The notes under the pieces are model-generated. The model saw only the letters and a program-made list of their open reading frames with translations, made no database searches and had not been told where the DNA came from. The translations under genes were made by a program, and so were the position numbers. From assembly GCA_964019135.1 (NCBI GenBank), contig OZ025256.1, forward strand, positions 35,684,035 through 35,748,034: a DNA stretch of 64,000 nt, written 5' to 3'. This document shows, piece by piece, positions 13,301 to 25,740 of this stretch; position 1 is the stretch's first letter; each line of letters starts with the position of its first letter. Origin of the DNA: Arenicola marina. Lineage: Eukaryota > Annelida > Polychaeta > Arenicolidae.

Positions 13301-16300
13301 TGGTGTGAAGTAATGGCGTGAGGTAATGACGTGAGGTAATGGGGTGAGGTAATGGCGTGAGGTAATGGCGCGAGGTAATGGCGTGAGGTAATGGCGTGAG
13401 GTAATGGCTTGAGTTAATGGTGTGAGGTAATGGCGTGAGGTAATGGGGTGAGGAAATGGTGTGAGGTAATGGTGTGAGGTAATGGCGTGAGGTAATGGTG
13501 TGAGGTAATGGTGTGAGGTAATGCTGTAAGGTAATGGCGTGAGGTAATGGCGTGAGGTAATGGTGTAAGGTAATGGTGTGAGGTAATGGCGTCAGGTAAT
13601 GGTGTGAGGTAATGGTGTGAGGTAATGGCGCGAGGTAATGGCGTGAGGTAATGGCGTGAGGTAATGGCGTGGGGTAATGACGTGAGGTAATGGCGTGAGG
13701 TAATGGGGTGAGGTAATGGTGTGAGGTTGTGACGTGAGGTAATGGCGTGAGGTAATGGCGTGAGGTAATGGTGTGAGGTAATAGTGTGAGGTAATGGCGT
13801 GAGGTAATGACGTTAGGTAATGGCGTGAGGTAATGGGGTGAGGTAATGGCGTGAGGTAATGGCGTGAGGTAATGGCGTGACGTAAGAGTGTGAGATAATG
13901 GTGTGAGGTAATGGCGTGAGGTAATTGTGTGAGGTAATGGCGTGAGGTAATAGCGTGAGGTATTGGCTTGAGGTAATGGTGTGAGGTAATTGCGTGAGGT
14001 AATGGTGTGAGGCAATGGCGTGAGGTGATGACGTGAGGTAATGGTGTGAAGTAATGGCGTGAGGTAATGACGTGAGGTAATGGGGTGAGGTAATGGCGTG
14101 AGGTAATGGCGTGAGGTAATGGCTTGAGGTAATGGTATGAGGTATGGGCGTGAGTTAATGGCGTAAGGTAATGGCGTGAGGTAATAGTGTGAGGTAATGG
14201 CGTGAGGTAATGACGTTAGGTAATGGCGTGAGGTAATGGGGTGAGGTAATGGCGTGAGGTAATGGCGTGAGGTAATGGTATGAGGTATGGGCGTGAGTTA
14301 ATGGCGTGAGGTAATGGCGTGAGGTAATAGTGTGAGGTAATGGCGTGAGGTAATGACGTTAGGTAATGGCCTGAGGTAATGGGGTGAGGTAATGGCGTGA
14401 GGTAATGGCGTGAGGTAATCGCGTGACGTAAGAGTGTGAGGTAATGGTGTGAGGTAAGAACGTGAGGTAATGGTCTGAGGTAATAGTGTGAGGTAACGGT
14501 GTGAAGTAATGGTGCAAGGTACTGGTATGATGTAATGACGTGAGGTAATGGTGTGAGGTAATGGTGTGAGGTAATGGTGTAAGGTAATGGTATGAGGTAA
14601 TGGCGTGATTTAATGTTGTAAGGTAATGGCGTGAGGTAATGACGTTAGGTAATGGTGTGAGGTAATGGCGTGAGTTAATGGTGCAAGGTAATGGTATGCG
14701 GTAATGGCGTGAGGTAATGACGTTAGGTAATGGCGTGAGGTAATGGCGTGAGGTAATGACGTGAGGTAATGGCGTGAGGTAATGACGTGAGGTAAGGGCG
14801 TGAGGTAATGGCGTGAGTTCATAGTGTGACGTAATGGCGTGAGGTAATGGCGTGAGGTAATGGGGTGAGGTAATGGCGTGAGGTAATGGCGTGAGGTAAT
14901 GGCGTGACGTAAGAGTGTGAGATAATGGTGTGAGGTAATGGCGTGAGGTAATTGTATGAGGTAATGGCGTGAGGTAATAGCGTGAGGTAATGGCTTGAGG
15001 TAATGGTATGAGGTATGGGCGTGAGTTAATGGCGTAAGGTAATGGCGTGAGGTAATAGTGTGAGGTAATGGCGTGAGGTAATGACGTTAGGTAATGGCGT
15101 GAGGTAATGGGGTGAGGTAATGGCGTGAGGTAATGGCGTGAGGTAATGGTATGAGGTATGGGCGTGAGTTAATGGCGTGAGGTAATGGCGTGAGGTAATA
15201 GTGTGAGGTAATGGCGTGAGGTAATGACGTTAGGTAATGGCCTGAGGTAATGGGGTGAGGTAATGGCGTGAGGTAATGGCGTGAGGTAATGGCGTGACGT
15301 AAGAGTGTGAGGTAATGGTGTGAGGTAATGGCGTGAGGTAATTGTGTGAGGTAATGGCGTGAGGTAATCGCGTGAGGTAATGGCGTGAGGTAATGGTGTG
15401 AGGTAATGGTGTGAGGTAATGGTGTAAGGTAATGGCGTCAGGTAATGGCGTGAGGTAATGGTGTAAGGTAATGGTGTGAGGTAATGGCGTCAGGTAATGG
15501 TGTGAGGTAATGGCGTGGGGTAATGACGTGAGGTAATGGCGTGAGGTAATGGTGTGAGGTAATGGTGTGAGGTAATGGCGTGAGGTAATGGCGTGAGGTA
15601 ATAGCGTGAGGTAATGACGTGAGGTAATGGTGTGAGGTAATGGTGTGAGGTAATGGTGTAAGGTAATGGTATGCGGTAATGGCGTGAGGTAATGACGTTA
15701 GGTAATGGCGTGAGGTAATGGCGTGAGGTAATGACGTGAGGTAATGGCGTGAGGTAATGACGTGAGGTAAGGGCGTGAGGTAATGGCGTGAGGTCATAGT
15801 GTGACGTAATGGCGTGAGGTAATGGCGTGAGGTAATGGCGTGAGGTAAGAGCCTGAGGTAATGGCGTGAGGTAATTGTGTGAGGTAATGGCGTGAGGTAA
15901 GAGCCTGAGGTAATGCGTGAGGTAATCGCGTGAGATAAGAGCCTGAGGTAATGGCGTGAGGTAATGGCGTGAGGTAAGAGCCTGGGGTAATGGCGTGAGG
16001 TAATGGTGTGAGGGAATGGCGTGGGGTAATGGCGTGAGGTTGTGACGTGAGGTAATGGCGTGACGTAAGAGCGTGAGGTAATGGTGTGAGGTAATGGCGT
16101 GAGGTAATTGAGTGAGGTAATGGCGTGAGGTAATGGTGTGAGGTAATGGCGTGAGCTAATGACGTTAGGTAATGGCGTGAGGTAATGGCGTGAGGTAATG
16201 GTGTGAGGTAATAGTGTGAGGTAATGGCGTGAGGTAATGACGTTAGGTAATGGCGTGAGGTAATGGGGTGAGGTAATGGCGTGAGGTAATGGCGTGAAGT

Positions 16301-19300
16301 AATGGCGTGACGTAAGAGTGTGAGATAATGGTGTGAGGTAATGGCGTGAGGTAATTGTGTGAGGTAATGGCGTGAGGTAATAGCGTGAGGTATTGGCTTG
16401 AGGTAATGGTGTGAGGTAATTGCGTGAGGTAATGGTGTGAGGCAATGGCGTGAGGTAATGACGTGAGGTAATGGTGTGAAGTAATGGCGTGAGGTAATGA
16501 CGTGAGGTAATGGGGTGAGGTAATGGCGTGAGGTAATGGCGTGAGGTAATGGCTTGAGGTAATGGTATGAGGTATGGGCGTGAGTTAATGGCGTAAGGTA
16601 ATGGCGTGAGGTAATAGTGTGAGGTAATGGCGTGAGGTAATGACGTTAGGTAATGGCGTGAGGTAATGGGGTGAGGTAATGGCGTGAGGTAATGGCGTGA
16701 GGTAATGGTATGAGGTATGGGCGTGAGTTAATGGCGTGAGGTAATGGCGTGAGGTAATAGTGTGAGGTAATGGCGTGAGGTAATGACGTTAGGTAATGGC
16801 CTGAGGTAATGGGGTGAGGTAATGGCGTGAGGTAATGGCGTGAGGTAATCGCGTGACGTAAGAGTGTGAGGTAATGGTGTGAGGTAATGGCGTGAGGTAA
16901 TTGTGTGAGGTAATGGCGTGAGGTAATCGCGTGAGGTAATGGCTTGAGGTAATGGTGTGAGGTAATTGCGTGAGGTAATGGGGTGAGGCAATGGCGTGAG
17001 GTAATGATGTGAGGTAATGGTGTGAAGTAATGGCGTGAGGTAATGGCTTGAGTTAATGGTGTAAGGTAATGGCGTGAGGTAAGGGCGTGAGGAAATGGCC
17101 TGAGGTAATGACGTGGGGTAATGGGGTGAGGTAATGGCGTGAGGTAATGGCGAGAGGTAATGGCGTGAGGTAATGGCGTGAGGTAATGGCTTGAGTTAAT
17201 GGTGTGAGGTAATGGCGTGAGGTAAGGGCGTGAGGAAATGGCGTGAGGTAATGGTGTGAGGTAATGGCGTGAGGTAATGGCTTGAGATTATGGTGTGAGG
17301 TAATAACGTGTGGTAATGACGTGAGGTATTGGCGTGAGGTAATGGCGTGAGGTAATGGCGTGAGGTCATAGTGTGACGTAATGGCGTGAGGTAATGGCGT
17401 GAGGTAATGGCGTGAGGTAAGAGCCTGAGGTAATGGCGTGAGGTAATTGTGTGAGGTAATGGCGTGAGGTAAGAGCCTGAGGTAATGCGTGAGGTAATCG
17501 CGTGAGATAAGAGCCTGAGGTAATGGCGTGAGGTAATGGCGTGAGGTAAGAGCTTGGGGTAATGGCGTGAGGTAATGGCGTGAGGTAAAGGCGTGAGGTA
17601 ATGGTGTTAGTTAATGGCGTGGGGTAATGGCGTGAGGTTGTGGCGTGAGGTAATGGCGTGACGTAAGAGCGTGAGGTAATGGCGTGAGGTAATATCGTGA
17701 GGTAATGGTGTGAGGTAATGGTGTGAGGTAATGGCGTCAGGTAATGGTGTGAGGTAATGGTGTGAGGTAATGGCGTGAGGTAATGGCGTGAGGTAATGGC
17801 GTGAGGTAATGGCGTGGGGTAATGACGTGAGGTAATGGCGTGAGGTAATGGTGTGAGGTAATGGTGTGAGGTAATGGCGTGAGGTAATGGCGTGCGGTAG
17901 TGGTGTGAGGTAATGGCGTGAGGTAAAGGCATGAGGTAATGGTATGAGGTAATGGCGTGATGTAATGTTGTAAGATAATGGCGTGAGGTAATAATGTTAG
18001 GTAATGGCGTGAGGTAATGGTGTGAGGTAAGAACGTGAGGTAATGGTCTGAGGTAATAGTGTGAGGTAATGGTGTGAAGTAATGGTGCAAGGTACTGGTA
18101 TGAGGTAATGACGTGAGGTAATGGTGTGAGGTAATGGTGTGAGGTAATGGTGTAAGGTAATGGTGTGAGGTAATGGCGTGAGGTAATGGCGTGCGGTAGT
18201 GGTGTGAGGTAATGGCGTGAGGTAAAGGCATGAGGTAATGGTATGAGGTAATGGCGTGATGTAATGTTGTAAGATAATGGCGTGAGGTAATAATGTTAGG
18301 TAATGGCGTGAGGTAATGGTGTGAGGTAAGAACGTGAGGTAATGGTCTGAGGTAATAGTGTGAGGTAACGGTGTGAAGTAATGGTGCAAGGTACTGGTAT
18401 GAGGTAATGACGTGAGGTAATGGTGTGAGGTAATGGTGTGAGGTAATGGTGTAAGGTAATGGTATGAGGTAATGGCGTGATTTAATGTTGTAAGGTAATG
18501 GCGTGAGGTAATGACGTTAGGTAATGGTGTGAGGTAATGGCGTGAGGTAATGGCGTGAGGTAAGAGCCTGAGGTAATGGCGTGAGGTAATGGCGTGAGGT
18601 AATGGTGTGAGGTAATGGTGTGAGGTAATGGTGTAAGGTAATGGTGTGAGGTAATGGCGTCAGGTAATGGTGTGAGGTAATGGTGTGAGGTAATGGCGCG
18701 AGGTAATGGCGTGAGGTAATGGCGTGAGGTAATGGCGTGGGGTAATGACGTGAGGTAATGGCGTGAGGTAATGGTGTGAGGTAATGGCGTGAGGTAATGG
18801 CGTGATTTAATGTTGTAAGGTAATGGCGTGAGGTAATGACGTTAGGTAATGGTGTGAGGTAATGGCGTGAGGTAATGGCGTGAGGTAAGAGCCTGAGGTA
18901 ATGGCGTGAGGTAATGGCGTGAGGTAATGGTGTGAGGTAATGGTGTGAGGTAATGGTGTAAGGTAATGGCGTGAGGTAATGGTGTGAGGTAATGGTGTGA
19001 GGTAATGGTGTAAGGTAATGGCGTGAGGTAATGGCGTGAGGTAATGGTGTAAGGTAATGGTGTGAGGTAATGGCGTCAGGTAATGGTGTGAGGTAATGGT
19101 GTGAGGTAATGGCGCGAGGTAATGGCGTGAGGTAATGGCGTGAGGTAATGGCGTGGGGTAATGACGTGAGGTAATGGCGTGAGGTAATGGTGTGAGGTAA
19201 TGGTGTGAGGTAATGGCGTGAGGTAATTGCGTGCGGTAGTGGTGTGAGGTAATGGCGTGAGGTAAAGGCATGAGGTAATGGTATGAGGTAATGGCGTGAT

Positions 19301-22300
19301 GTAATGTTGTAAGATAATGGCGTGAGGTAATAATGTTAGGTAATGGCGTGAGGTAATGGTGTGAGGTAAGAACGTGAGGTAATGGTCTGAGGTAATAGTG
19401 TGAGGTAACGGTGTGAAGTAATGGTGCAAGGTACTGGTATGAGGTAATGACGTGAGGTAATGGTGGGAGGTAATGGTGTGAGGTAATGGTGTAAGGTAAT
19501 GGTATGAGGTAATGGCGTGATTTAATGTTGTAAGGTAATGGCGTGAGGTAATGACGTTAGGTAATGGTGTGAGGCAATGGCGTGAGTTAATGGTGCAAGG
19601 TAATGGTATGCGGTAATGGCGTGAGGTAATGACGTTAGGTAATGGCGTGAGGTAATGGCGTGAGGTAATGACGTGAGGTAATGGCGTGAGGTAATGACGT
19701 GAGGTAAGGGCGTGAGGTAATGGCGTGAGTTCATAGTGTGACGTAATGGCGTGAGGTAATGGCGTGAGGTAATGGCGTGAGGTAAGAGCCTGAGGTAATG
19801 CGTGAGGTAATCGCGTGAGATAAGAGCCTGAGGTAATGGCGTGAGGTAATGGCGTGAGGTAAGAGCCTGGGGTAATGGCGTGAGGTAATGGCGTGAGGTA
19901 AAGGCGTGAGGTAATGGTGTTAGGTAATGGCGTGGGGTAATGGCGTGAGGTTGTGACGTGAGGTAATGGCGTGACGTAAGAGCGTGAGGTAATGGTGTGA
20001 GGTAATGGCGTGAGGTAATTGAGTGAGGTAATGGCGTGAGGTAATGGTGTGAGGTAATGGCGTGAGGTAATGACGTTAGGTAATGGCGTGAGGTAATGGC
20101 GTGAGGTAATGGTGTGAGGTAATAGTGTGAGGTAATGGCGTGAGGTAATGACGTTAGGTAATGGCGTGAGGTAATGGGGTGAGGTAATGGCGTGAGGTAA
20201 TGGCGTGAGGTAATGGCGTGACGTAAGAGTGTGAGATAATGGTGTGAGGTAATGGCGTGAGGTAATTGTGTGAGGTAATGGCGTGAGGTAATAGCGTGAG
20301 GTAATGGCTTGAGGTAATGGTATGAGGTATGGGCGTGAGTTAATGGCGTAAGGTAATGGCGTGAGGTAATAGTGTGAGGTAATGGCGTGAGGTAATGACG
20401 TTAGGTAATGGCGTGAGGTAATGGGGTGAGGTAATGGCGTGAGGTAATGGCGTGAGGTAATGGCGTGAGGTAATGGCGTGACTTAAGAGTGTGAGATAAT
20501 GGTGTGAGGTAATGACGTGAGGTAATTGTGTGAGGTAATGGCGTGAGGTAATCGCGTGAGGTAATGGCTTGAGGTAATGGTGTGAGGTAATTGCGTGAGG
20601 TAATGGGGTGAGGCAATGGCGTGAGGTAATGATGTGAGGTAATGGTGTGAAGTAATGGCGTGAGGTAATGACGTGAGGTAATGGGGTGAGGCAATGGCGT
20701 GAGGTAATGGCTTGAGGTAATGGTGTGAGGTAATTGCGTGAGGTAATGGTGTGAGGCAATGGCGTGAGGTAATGACGTGAGGTAATGGTGTGAAGTAATG
20801 GCGTGAGGTAATGACGTGAGGTAATGGGGTGAGGTAATGGCGTGAGGTAATGGCGCGAGGTAATGGCGTGAGGTAATGGCGTGAGGTAATGGCTTGAGTT
20901 AATGGTGTGAGGTAATGGCGTGAGGTAATGGGGTGAGGAAATGGTGTGAGGTAATGGTGTGAGGTAATGGCGTGAGGTAATGGTGTGAGGTAATGGTGTG
21001 AGGTAATGCTGTAAGGTAATGGCGTGAGGTAATGGCGTGAGGTAATGGTGTAAGGTAATGGTGTGAGGTAATGGCGTCAGGTAATGGTGTGAGGTAATGG
21101 TGTGAGGTAATGGCGCGAGGTAATGGCGTGAGGTAATGGCGTGAGGTAATGGCGTGGGGTAATGACGTGAGGTAATGGCGTGAGGTAATGGGGTGAGGTA
21201 ATGGTGTGAGGTTGTGACGTGAGGTAATGGCGTGAGGTAATGGCGTGAGGTAATGGTGTGAGGTAATAGTGTGAGGTAATGGCGTGAGGTAATGACGTTA
21301 GGTAATGGCGTGAGGTAATGGGGTGAGGTAATGGCGTGAGGTAATGGCGTGAGGTAATGGCGTGACGTAAGAGTGTGAGATAATGGTGTGAGGTAATGGC
21401 GTGAGGTAATTGTGTGAGGTAATGGCGTGAGGTAATAGCGTGAGGTATTGGCTTGAGGTAATGGTGTGAGGTAATTGCGTGAGGTAATGGTGTGAGGCAA
21501 TGGCGTGAGGTGATGACGTGAGGTAATGGTGTGAAGTAATGGCGTGAGGTAATGACGTGAGGTAATGGGGTGAGGTAATGGCGTGAGGTAATGGCGTGAG
21601 GTAATGGCTTGAGGTAATGGTATGAGGTATGGGCGTGAGTTAATGGCGTAAGGTAATGGCGTGAGGTAATAGTGTGAGGTAATGGCGTGAGGTAATGACG
21701 TTAGGTAATGGCGTGAGGTAATGGGGTGAGGTAATGGCGTGAGGTAATGGCGTGAGGTAATGGTATGAGGTATGGGCGTGAGTTAATGGCGTGAGGTAAT
21801 GGCGTGAGGTAATAGTGTGAGGTAATGGCGTGAGGTAATGACGTTAGGTAATGGCCTGAGGTAATGGGGTGAGGTAATGGCGTGAGGTAATGGCGTGAGG
21901 TAATCGCGTGACGTAAGAGTGTGAGGTAATGGTGTGAGGTAAGAACGTGAGGTAATGGTCTGAGGTAATAGTGTGAGGTAACGGTGTGAAGTAATGGTGC
22001 AAGGTACTGGTATGATGTAATGACGTGAGGTAATGGTGTGAGGTAATGGTGTGAGGTAATGGTGTAAGGTAATGGTATGAGGTAATGGCGTGATTTAATG
22101 TTGTAAGGTAATGGCGTGAGGTAATGACGTTAGGTAATGGTGTGAGGTAATGGCGTGAGTTAATGGTGCAAGGTAATGGTATGCGGTAATGGCGTGAGGT
22201 AATGACGTTAGGTAATGGCGTGAGGTAATGGCGTGAGGTAATGACGTGAGGTAATGGCGTGAGGTAATGACGTGAGGTAAGGGCGTGAGGTAATGGCGTG

Positions 22301-22330
22301 AGTTCATAGTGTGACGTAATGGCGTGAGGT
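7357..22330 (+). repeat. 7,485-bp direct tandem duplication, nearly identical copies
   Basis: Copy 1 is about 7,357-14,841 and copy 2 is about 14,842-22,330; they abut directly. Marker variants recur at a constant 7,485-bp offset across the whole span, for example starts of identical open stretches at 7,953/15,438, 9,881/17,366, 11,322/18,807, 12,855/20,340 and 14,610/22,095. The offset equals 576 units of 13 bp minus 3, as expected from a net three 12-bp units. I noticed only two differences: one near 7,470/14,955 and G to A near 13,030/20,515. Such identity in a minisatellite implies a very recent unequal exchange, or an assembly duplication. Confidence 0.9.
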
Positions 22331-25300
22331 AATGGCGTGAGGTAATGGCGTGAGGTAATGGCGTGAGGTAAGAGCCTGAGGTAATGCGTGAGGTAATCGC
22401 GTGAGATAAGAGCCTGAGGTAATGGCGTGAGGTAATGGCGTGAGGTAAGAGCCTGAGGTAATGCGTGAGGTAATCGCGTGAGATAAGAGCCTGAGGTAAT
22501 GGCGTGAGGTAATGGCGTGAGGTAAGAGCCTGGGGTAATGGCGTGAGGTAATGGCGTGAGGTAAAGGCGTGAGGTAATGGTGTTAGGTAATGGCGTGGGG
22601 TAATGGTGTGAGGTAATAGTGTGAGGTAATGGCGTGAGGTAATGACGTTAGGTAATGGCGTGAGGTAATGGGGTGAGGTAATGGCGTGAGGTAATGGCGT
22701 GAGGTAATGGCGTGACGTAAGAGTGTGAGATAATGGTGTGAGGTAATGGCGTGAGGTAATTGTGTGAGGTTATGGCGTGAGGTAATAGCGTGAGGTATTG
22801 GCTTGAGGTAATGGTGTGAGGTAATTGCGTGAGGTAATGGTGTGAGGCAATGGCGTGAGGTAATGACGTGAGGTAATGGTGTGAAGTAATGGCGTGAGGT
22901 AATGACGTGAGGTAATGGGGTGAGGTAATGGCGTGAGGTAATGGCGTGAGGTAATGGCTTGAGGTAATGGTATGAGGAATGGGCGTGAGTTAATGGCGTA
23001 AGGTAATGGCGTGAGGTAATAGTGTGAGGTAATGGCGTGAGGTAATGACGTTAGTTAATGGCGTGAGGTAATGGGGTGAGGTAATGGCGTGAGGTAATGG
23101 CGTGAGGTAATGGTATGAGGTATGGGCGTGAGTTAATGGCGTAAGGTAATAGCGTGAGGTAATAGTGTGAGGTAATGGCGTGAGGTAATGACGTTAGGTA
23201 ATGGCGTGAGGTAATGGGGTGAGGTAATGGCGTGAGGTAATGGCGTGAGGTAATGGTATGAGGTATGGGCGTGAGTTAATGGCGTGAGGTAATGGCGTGA
23301 GGTAATAGTGTGAGGTAATGGCGTGAGGTAATGACGTTAGGTAATGGCCTGAGGTAATGGGGTGAGGTAATGGCGTGAGGTAATGGCGTGAGGTAATGGC
23401 GTGACGTAAGAGTGTGAGGTAATGGTGTGAGGTAATGGCGTGAGGTAATTGTGTGAGGTAATGGCGTGAGGTAATCGCGTGAGGTAATGGCTTGAGGTAA
23501 TGGTGTGAGGTAATGGCGTGAGGTAAAAGGCGTGAGGTAATGGTGTTAGGTAATGGCGTGGGGTAATGGCGTGAGGTTGTGACGTGAGGTAATGGCGTGA
23601 CGTAAGAGCGTGAGGTAATGGTGTGAGGTAATGGCGTGAGGTAATTGAGTGAGGTAATGGCGTGAGGTAATGGTGTGAGGTAATGGCGTGAGGTAATGAC
23701 GTTAGGTAATGGCGTGAGGTAATGGCGTGAGGTAATGGTGTGAGGTAATAGTGTGAGGTAATGGCGTGAGGTAATGACGTTAGGTAATGGCGTGAGGTAA
23801 TGGGGTGAGGTAATGGCGTGAGGTAATGGCGTGAGGTAATGGCGTGACGTAAGAGTGTGAGATAATGGTGTGAGGTAATGGCGTGAGGTAATTGTGTGAG
23901 GTAATGGCGTGAGGTAATAGCGTGAGGTAATGGCTTGAGGTAATGGTATGAGGTATGGGCGTGAGTTAATGGCGTAAGGTAATGGCGTGAGGTAATAGTG
24001 TGAGGTAATGGCGTGAGGTAATGACGTTAGGTAATGGCGTGAGGTAATGGGGTGAGGTAATGGCGTGAGGTAATGGCGTGAGGTAATGGTATGAGGTATG
24101 GGCGTGAGTTAATGGCGTGAGGTAATGGCGTGAGGTAATAGTGTGAGGTAATGGCGTGAGGTAATGGCGTGACGTAAGAGCGTGAGGTAATGGTGTGAGG
24201 TAATGGCGTGACGTAAGAGCGTGAGGTAATGGTGTGAGGTAATGGCGTGAGGTAATTGAGTGAGGTAATGGCGTGAGGTAATGGTGTGAGGTAATGGCGT
24301 GAGGTAATGGTGTGAGGCAGTGGCGTGAGGTAATGACGTGAGGTAATGGTGTGAAGTAATGGCGTGAGGTAATGACGTGAGGTAATGGGGTGAGGTAATG
24401 GCGTGAGGTAATGGCGTGAGGTAATGGCTTGAGGTAATGGTATGAGGTATGGGCGTGAGTTAATGGCGTAAGGTAATGGCGTGAGGTAATAGTGTGAGGT
24501 AATGGCGTGAGGTAATGACGTTAGGTAATGGCGTGAGGTAATGGGGTGAGGTAATGGCGTGAGGTAATGGCGTGAGGTAATGGTATGAGGTATGGGCGTG
24601 AGTTAATGGCGTGAGGTAATGGCGTGAGGTAATAGTGTGAGGTAATGGCGTGAGGTAATGACGTTAGGTAATGGCCTGAGGTAATGGGGTGAGGTAATGG
24701 CGTGAGGTAATGGCGTGAGGTAATCGCGTGACGTAAGAGTGTGAGGTAATGGTGTGAGGTAATGGCGTGAGGTAATTGTGTGAGGTAATGGCGTGAGGTA
24801 ATCGCGTGAGGTAATGGCTTGAGGTAATGGTGTGAGGTAAGAACGTGAGGTAATGGTCTGAGGTAATAGTGTGAGGTAACGGTGTGAAGTAATGGTGCAA
24901 GGTACTGGTATGAGGTAATGACGTGAGGTAATGGTGTGAGGTAATGGTGTGAGGTAATGGTGTAAGGTAATGGTATGAGGTAATGGCGTGATTTAATGTT
25001 GTAAGGTAATGGCGTGAGGTAATGACGTTAGGTAATGGTGTGAGGTAATGGCGTGAGTTAATGGTGCAAGGTAATGGTATGCGGTAATGGCGTGAGGTAA
25101 TGACGTTAGGTAATGGCGTGAGGTAATGGCGTGAGGTAATGACGTGAGGTAATGGCGTGAGGTAATGACGTGAGGTAAGGGCGTGAGGTAATGGCGTGAG
25201 TTCATAGTGTGACGTAATGGCGTGAGGTAATGGCGTGAGGTAATGGCGTGAGGTAATGGCGTGAGGTAAGAGCCTGAGGTAATGCGTGGGGTAATCGCGT

Positions 25301-25740
25301 GAGATAAGAGCCTGAGGTAATGGCGTGAGGTAATGGCGTGAGGTAATGGCGTGACGTAAGAGTGTGAGATAATGGTGTGAGGTAATGGCGTGAGGTAATT
25401 GTGTGAGGTAATGGCGTGAGGTAATGGCGTGAGGTAATGGCTTGAGGTAATGGTATGAGGTATGGGCGTGAGTTAATGGCGTGAGGTAATGGCGTGAGGT
25501 AATGGCGTGAGGTAATGGCGTGACGTAAGAGTGTGAGGTAATGGTGTGAAGTAATGGCGTGAGGTAATTGTGTGAGGTAATGGCGTGAGGTAATCGCGTG
25601 AGGTAATGGCTTGAGGTAATGGTGTGAGGTAATTGCGTGAGGTAATGGGGTGAGGCAATGGCGTGAGGTAAAGATGTGAGGTAATGGTGTGAAGTAATGG
25701 CGTGAGGTAATGACGTGAGGTAATGGGGTGAGGCAATGGC

